Source: Antilocapra americana
Taxonomy: Eukaryota; Chordata; Mammalia; Artiodactyla; Antilocapridae
Assembly: GCA_007570785.1 (NCBI GenBank)
Contig: ML664670.1
Span: forward strand, 91,304-155,303
Direction: 5' to 3'
Length of the DNA: 64,000 nt
Part shown: positions 57,801 to 64,000 of the stretch, in pieces
How the letters are laid out: each line of letters opens with the position of its first letter
Numbering within the stretch: the stretch's first letter is position 1
The notes under the pieces: model-generated
Told to the model about the DNA's origin: nothing
The model's database searches: none
What the model saw: the letters and a program-made list of their open reading frames with translations, nothing else
Translations under genes and position numbers: made by a program

Positions 57801-58975
57801 TTGGAGGCTAGTCACTTTACAATATTGCAGTGGATTTTTCCATACATTGACATGGCATATGGAATCAGCCACAGGTGTACATGTGTCCCCCCATCCCAAC
57901 ACCCCCTCTGCATCCCTCCCCATCCCATCCCTCTGGGTTGTCACAGTGCACCAGCTTTGAATACCCTATTTCATGCATCGAACTTGGGCTGGTCATCTGT
58001 TTCACATATGGTAATATACATGTTTCAATGCTGTTCTCTCAAATCATCCCACCCTCACCTTCTTCCACACAGCCCAAAAGACGTCTCCCACAGTCTTTAT
58101 ATCTGTGTCTCTATTGCTGTCTCACAGATCAGGTCATCATTATCATCTTTCTAAATTCCACTTATATGCATTAAAATACTGTATTGGTATTTTTCTTTCT
58201 GACTTACTTCACTCTGTATAATAGGATACAGTTTCATCTACCTCATTAGAATTGACTCAAATTTGTTCTTTTTAATAGCTGGGTAATATTCCATTGTGTA
58301 TATGTACCACAGCTTTCTTATCCATTCATCTGCTGATGGACATCTAGGTTGCTTCCATGTCTTAGCTATTGCAAACAGTGCTGCAATGAATATTGGGAAT
58401 ACACGTGTCTCTTTCAATTCTGGTTTCTTCAGTGTGTATGCCAAGCAGTGGGATTGCTGGGTCAAATGGCAGTTCTATTTCCAGTTTTTTTAAGGAATCT
58501 TCACACTGTCCTCCATAGTGGCTGTACTAGTTTGCATTCCCACCAACAGAGTAAGAGGGTTCCCTTTTCTCCACACCCTCTCCAGCATTTATTTTTTGTA
58601 GACTTTTTGATAGCAGCTATTATGACCAGTGTGAGATGGTACCTCATTGCGCAAACCAGCTAATCTTAAAGGAAATCAACCCTGAATATTCATTGGAAGG
58701 ACTGATGCTGAAGCTGAAGCTGAAGCTTCAAACCTTTAGCCCCTGGTGCGAAGAGCTGACTCACTGGAAAAAAACCTTGATGCTGGGAAAGATGGAAGGC
58801 AAAAGGAGAAAAGTGTGACAGAGGATGAGATGATTAGATAGCATCACCAACTCAATGGACATGAATCTGAGCAAACTCTGGGAGAAACTGAAGGACAGGG
58901 TCGTCTGACCTGTTGCAGTCCATGGGGTCACAAAGAGTCAGACAGGACTTAGCCAACTGAACAACAACAACCCTG

Positions 58976-60774
58976 TGCCTCAGTTTTTCCATCTATCAAG
59001 CTATTCATCTAACAGTATAATCTGCTTTCTAGGATTTTTGTGAGATTAAATCAGTTAACACACATAAACTTCTTACAACAGTAGCTGGATAGGGAATTTT
59101 ATACAAACATTTGAATCATTAATACTAAGGAGACTATATTAGAAGAGCAGATGGCTAAGATACAAAATTCAGGTTACAGAGAAAAATTTTTGAAAGAACA
59201 GAGAGCAGTTAACTTGGACCAAAGAGACTACATTATAAATGTCTTTATAATGTGTTGCTCCTGAAAATAATATTAGAAACAAAGAGAAGCCACAGAAGGT
59301 AATCTTTGCTTCAACATGAGTATATGTCATTTGTTAAAGTATATATCAGAAATTAAAACATTGAAAGAGATTAAACTCAATGATAATATGTTCTAGATAT
59401 AGCATGATTAATGATTGCTGCTTACAACCTCTCTTTTGTTGATAGCCTGTCCTTAAATCATCTTGTATTGGGAAATTGAGTGAGTGAGAGGATTAACAAG
59501 TGATAGTTACCTGATTTTTTGGGAATTTCTGAGTTCAGTGTACAGTCAGTTCTGTTAAGTATGAATTTCTTCTCTTTAGTTTTTTTGACAATTTGGGCTA
59601 TTTGAAAAACATACTTTTTTAAATTTTGTATAGTATGACACCACATTTTATGTGATTAAATTCTTGGATATTGCATAGCATGCTCTAGTGGAGTTTTAAG
59701 GGTATCCTACTAGGTTAGCCAAGAGTCTCTGTTTTCAGCTCCCTGAATGGACCTCTGCTGCCCAGACTCTTCAACTTCGTCTGGGCCCCTCAAATCATTC
59801 CATGATCAGGAAACTGCCCAGCAGGTCCCATCAAAGATGCTGCTGTAAAACCAAATCTGTCTAATCTGATTTTTCGATTGGTTGAAGATACTGAATGATA
59901 CCCAGATTCCCATGCATTTCTTGTGTTTTCTTTATGGCACTTAACCAAAAGATAAGTATTTGTTTATTGATTTGTTCATTGTCAAAAGGACACGCTCTTA
60001 TTCTGTTTGATTAATCACCACAAATCCAATACCAAGAAGAGATCCTAGCACAAAGAAGTATACTAAGTAGGTGACCAATTACTGGATGAGTGAATACATG
60101 AATGTACATGTCTCCTAAGTATAGATGATCATTTTGTGAATAATGTGTTACATGTAAAGTCCATCTGGGAATTATCAACAAAATTGAATATATACAAAAA
60201 ATTGAGTGTTGGGAACATTTAAATACCATAAACTTAAGATATTAATATCTGTATTTCATTGATATTAAAATTCATGTTGTATTTCTCATAATAGCTGAAA
60301 AAGCTCAACCTTATTTTATTGATGCTAATTACAATGTAAAACACATTTTAATGTCACCATAATGGATGATATACTTAATCTCTGCAACAAGGTGAATCCA
60401 TTATTTAAATTACTAATTGGATTTCAATAAGCATTTAGTAGATCATCAATGATTTTAAGTCTGTGTAATGAGTAATTGGAAGCCTTATAGAATGTGACAC
60501 ATTAATACCAAAGAATGTAAATAGCAAAAAAGAGTCAGAAGTATAATATCTTAGGAATCTCTTAAAAAGATATTCAAAATTTAACGACATGGAACTCATG
60601 TAAAACAAATGGAGTCTACTAATCTAACATGTAGATAAGTATTTGATTATAATAATAATTTTGTAGGAAGTATAGACTTGCAGAAACCTAAGGAAAATTT
60701 TAACTTGAATGAGAGGGTGCAAGAGAAGGAATAATTTGCTGTGGAAATTATACTGGTGATAGAAATTCTAGAGG
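58976..60774. other. Unassigned sequence
   Basis: About 1.8 kb of AT-rich DNA without recognisable repeat or gene. Confidence 0.5.
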
Positions 60775-60890
60775 CAGGATGGTTTAGCAACTTTGGCATC
60801 AGACCTGAATTCAGATTTTGACTCTACCACTGACAAGTTGGGAGACTTAGGCAAATTATAAAAACTTTCTAAACTTTTCTAAGTTAATTT
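60775..60890 (+). mobile_element. MIR SINE
   Basis: ggatggtttagcaactttgg, gacctgaattcagattttga, ctctaccactgacaagttg, and gagacttaggcaaattat follow the MIR consensus from the head into the core. Confidence 0.7.
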
Positions 60891-61494
60891 TTAATTTTAA
60901 AAATTTAAGTATTTAAAAAATATTTCTCTTTTTTTCCCTACATTTTTTCTTTCTTTTCCTTCTTCCTGGCTTCTCCCTCTCTTACTCTATCTCTCTCTAT
61001 GGCTACACACAGATGTGTTTGAGAACTCTGAATTTCTTTCTTTATAAATGCAGTATATTTTTAGCAATATTATTACCATAGGCTTTTATAGCTTAATCCA
61101 TGCTTAAGACCTATTTTCCTCTCTGAGGGACATATTCTCTATGCAAAAGACTGGTGAACATTGGGACAGATACTGTGAAAACTAAATTTATTGTACAGAG
61201 AAATATTTTACTCATCTGCTTCCACTGATGTCTTCTGTGCCTGTTGTTTAAATAATCTAGTTCAGAAGTTAAATTGATCAGATTCAACATTTCTTGATGT
61301 GTTCCATTCATATCAACATCATTCTGACTTGATGGACATATTTCATTTCTCTCTGCCAGTCTCTTTTGTTTCCTAGATTTTAAGAGCAAATTAAGTATAT
61401 AAGTTTAGAATGAATAGTTGATCAGGATCTGTAAGGAAAGTATATGAGGATAGTTTCTCATTCTAGTTCAACATTTATTATAATAATTGTAATC
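60891..61494. other. Unassigned sequence with a pyrimidine tract
   Basis: A CT-rich run occupies about 60925-61000. The open frame at 61111-61389 on the minus strand shows no recognisable domain. Confidence 0.5.
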
Positions 61495-61495
61495 T

Positions 61496-64000
61496 TTTTT
61501 TTGTTTGTTTATTTTATTAGTTTTTCCATACAATGACATGATATCACCATGGGTTTACATATGCTCCCCCTCCAGAACCCCCCTCCCTCCTCGCTCCCCC
61601 CGGGAAATCTCATTGCACCAGCCCTGAGCATCAATCCTGGGCTGGCGATTGATTAGACATATGATAATTAACATGTTTCAATGCCATTCTCCCCTATCAT
61701 CCCACCCTTACCCTCATCTAGAGAGTCCACGAGGCTGTTCTATACATCTGCATTCCTTTTGCTGTCTCGCATGCAGGGTTCTCGTTACCATCTTTCTAAA
61801 TTCCATATATATGCGTTAATATACTGTATTGTTGTTTTTGCTTCTGGCTTACTTCACTCTGGATAATGGGCTCCAGTTCCGTCCACCTGAGTAGAACTGA
61901 TTCAAATGAATTTTTTTTAATGCTGAGTAATATTAGATTGTGTATATGTACCACAGCTTTCTTATCCATTCATCAGTTGATGGGCATCTAGGTTGCTTCC
62001 ATGCCCTAGCTATTGTAAACAATGCAGCGATGAACATTGGGGTACACGTGGCTCTTTCAATTCTGGTTTCCTCAGTGTGTATGCCCAGTAGTGGGATTGC
62101 TGGGTCATATGGCAGGTCTATTTCCAGTTTTTTAAGGAAATCTCCACACTGTTTTCCATAGTGGCTGTACTAGCTTGCATTCCCACCAACAGTGGAAGAG
62201 GGTTCCCTTTTCTCCACATCCTCTCCAGCATTTATTGCTTGTAGACTTTTGGATTGCAGCCATTCTGACTGGTGTAAAGTGGTACCTCATTGTGGTTTTG
62301 ATTTGCATTTCTCTGATAATAAGTGATGTTGAGCATCTTTTCATGTGTTTGTTAGCCATTTTTATGTCTTCTTTGGTGAAATGTCTGTTTAGTCCTTTGG
62401 CCCACTTTTTGATTGGGTCGTTTATTTTTCTAGCATGGAGCTGAAGGAGTTGCTTGTATATTTTTGAGATTAATTGTTTGTCCGTTGCTTCATTGGCTAT
62501 TATTTTCTCCCATTCTGAAGGCTGTCTTTTCACCTTGCTTATAGTTTCCTTTGTTGTGCAAAAGCTTTTAATTTTAATTAGGTCCCATTTGTTTATTCGT
62601 GTTTTTATTTCCAATATTCTGGGAGGTGGGTCATGGAGTATCCCGCTTTGGATTATAGCAGAGAGTGTTTTGCCTATGTTATCCTCTAGGAGTTTTATAG
62701 TTTCTGGTCTTATGCTTAGATCTTTGATCCATTTTGAGTTTATCTTTGTGTATGGTGTTAGAAAGTGATCTAGTTTCATTCTTTTACAAGTGGCTGTCCA
62801 GTTTTCCCAGCACCACTTGTTAAAGAGGTTGTCTTTTCTCCATTGTATATTCTTGCCTCCTTTGTCAAAGATAAGGTGTCCATAGATGCGTGGATTTATC
62901 TCTGGGCTTTCTATTCTGTTCCATTGATCTATGTTTCTGTCTTTGTGCCAGTACCATACTGTCTTAATGACTGTGGATTTGTAGTATAGCCTAAAGTCAG
63001 GTAGGTTGATTCCGCCAGTTCCATTCTTCTTTCTCAAGATTGCTTTGGCTATACGAGGTTTTTTGTATTTCCATACAAATTGAGAAATTATTTGTTCTAA
63101 TTCTTTGAAGAAGACCTCTGGTAGCTTGATAGGAATTGCATTGAATCTATAGATTGCTTTAGGTAGTATACTCATTTTCACTATATTGATTCTTCCAATC
63201 CATGAGCACGGTACATTTCTCCATCTGTTTGTGTCCTCCTTGATTTCTTTCATCAGTGTTCTATAGTTTTCTATATACAAGTCTTTTGATTCTTTAGGTA
63301 GAAATACTCCTAAGTATTTTATTCTTTTTGTTTCGATGGTGAATGGGATTGTTTCCTTAATTTCTCTTTCTGATTTCTCACTGTTAGTGTATAGGAATGC
63401 CAGGGATTTCTGTGTGTTGATTTTGTATCCTGAAACTTTGCTATATTCACTGATTAGCTCTAGTAATTTTCTCGTAGAGTCTTTAGGGTTTTCAATATAG
63501 AGGATCATGTCATCAGCAAACAGAGAGAGTTTTACTTCTTCTTTTCCAATCTGTATTCCTTTGATTTCTTTATCTGCTCTGATTGCTGTGGCCAAAACTT
63601 CCAAAACTATGTTGAATAGTAGTGGTGAGAGTGGGCACCCTTGTCTTGTCCCTGATTTCAGGGGGAATGCTTCCAGTTTTTCACCATTGAGGATAATGTT
63701 TGCTGTGGGTTTGTCATATATAGCTTTTATTATGTTGAGGTATGTTCCTTCTATTCCTGCTTTTTGGAGGGTTTTTATCATAAATGGATGTTGAATTTTG
63801 TCAAAGGCTTTCTCTGCATCTATTGAGATAATCATGTGATTTTTATTTTTTAATTTGTTAATGTGGTGTATTACATTGATCGATTTACGAATATTGAAGA
63901 ATCCTTGCATCCCTGGGATAAAGCCTACTTGATCATGATGTATGATCTTTTTGATGTGTTGTTGGATTCTATTTGCTAGAATTTTGTTGAGGATTTTTGC
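61496..64000 (-). mobile_element. Young-looking ruminant L1, extends past the window
   Basis: The T-rich tail starts at 61496. The 3' UTR (ccgggaaatctcattgcacc, gctggcgattgattagacat) is followed by ORF2 up to the right edge. At least 2.5 kb is present and the 5' end lies outside. Similarity to the other L1 copies is high and the reading frame is almost intact. The left TSD would be near 61480-61495 but its partner is out of view. Confidence 0.96.
62132..64000 (-). pseudogene. L1 ORF2 (RT and C-terminal part), truncated by frameshift
   Basis: L1 ORF2p is the endonuclease/reverse transcriptase that copies L1 RNA into the genome. The frame is open from the window edge: 30 codons precede the Met at 63910, including [10 protein letters not shown], so it has no start inside the window. 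Counting from that Met, RT motif A (DAEKAFD) lies at residues 31-37, QGCPLSP at 90-96, and the catalytic FADD at 131-134. A C-x3-C-x7-H-x4-C knuckle (C561, C565, H573, C578) lies near the end. The frame stops at 62132, after WRFP, because of one extra A in 62138-62140 compared with three other L1 copies here. Downstream, a GG to CT change at 61935-61936 (seen as AG on the plus strand) also creates a stop where the others encode M-E-Y-Y. About 100 C-terminal residues are lost. Confidence 0.95.

Larger units (their letters stand above)
57477..58651 (-). mobile_element. Ruminant L1 inserted in BovB, 5'-truncated
   Basis: Minus-strand L1 with its T-rich tail at 57477-57520. The 3' UTR resumes at 57810 after a nested insertion, and ORF2 C-terminal DNA extends to 58651 (frame 58238-58465 with [19 protein letters not shown] sequence). 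The TSD is the duplicated BovB site described for the host BovB: 17 bp with four mismatches, counting the terminal base. Confidence 0.94.
57127..58975 (+). mobile_element. BovB LINE split by an L1 insertion
   Basis: The left part 57127-57476 encodes the thumb region (frame 57102-57446 with FLGSKITADGDCSHEIKRR, VMYGCESWATKKAERRRID). The right part 58669-58975 continues with EINPEYSLEGLMLKLKLK and the 3' end cagacaggacttagccaact plus an AAC-rich tail. caaaccagtcaatcctt (57460-57476) and caaaccagctaatctta (58652-58668) are the two copies of one site, so the halves were contiguous before the L1. Confidence 0.94.

Noticed and set aside
61111..61389. 92-codon minus-strand frame in non-repeat DNA
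   Set aside because: Composition and context give no support for a gene; it would need conservation or transcript evidence.

Overview
The window is nuclear DNA from a ruminant mammal, most likely a bovid. The evidence is the repeat content: many BovB (RTE-type) LINEs, Bov-tA and Bov-A2 SINEs, CHR-type tRNA-derived SINEs shared by cetaceans, hippos and ruminants, ruminant-type L1 elements, and endogenous retroviral LTRs. Older mammal-wide repeats (MIR, L2, MER5, MaLR and L1M) lie underneath. I found no host protein-coding exon, no RNA gene and no CRISPR or operon-like structure. All the longer open frames are pieces of retrotransposons, antisense shadows of them, or chance. The species cannot be fixed from this sequence alone.

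Layout. 1-3.7 kb: mostly unassigned, with a possible ancient L1 5' region and scattered SINEs. 3.8-8.1 kb: a stack of old L1 pieces in both orientations, with a Bov-A2 inserted between clean target-site duplications (TSDs). 8.4-16.1 kb: a run of SINEs, several with readable TSDs, one L1 tail that may carry a 3' transduction, and a truncated BovB. 16-26 kb: mainly unassigned sequence plus one BovB and old repeats. 26-28.5 kb: the longest BovB, on the minus strand and crossed by a 100-N gap. 29-31 kb: AT-rich and mostly unassigned.

31-51 kb is LTR-rich. It holds a 1,040-bp solo LTR with terminal inverted repeats and a 6-bp TSD, a second LTR of 565 bp with a 4-bp TSD, and three plus-strand and one minus-strand copies of what looks like a single LTR family. 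A BovB inside a MIR, a Bov-tA inside an L2 and a mariner-type hairpin MITE are also here. 42-47.5 kb contains two ruminant L1 insertions, one of them a textbook 5'-inverted (twin-primed) copy with a 14-bp TSD. 54-59 kb contains BovB copies, including a three-level nest (BovB interrupted by an L1, itself interrupted by a smaller L1). 61.5-64 kb is a young-looking L1 running off the right edge, with 622 open codons of ORF2 and two disabling lesions near its C-terminus.

There is no gene system to interpret as a unit. What can be read is the relationship between elements: BovB supplies the reverse transcriptase thought to mobilise Bov-tA/Bov-A2 SINEs, whose 3' ends resemble the BovB 3' end, and the nesting gives a relative order of insertion. 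Roughly half of the window can be assigned to recognisable repeats. Family names are from memory of repeat consensus sequences, boundaries not fixed by a TSD are approximate, and a RepeatMasker run would settle names and divergences. I did not find evidence for a previously undescribed biological system.
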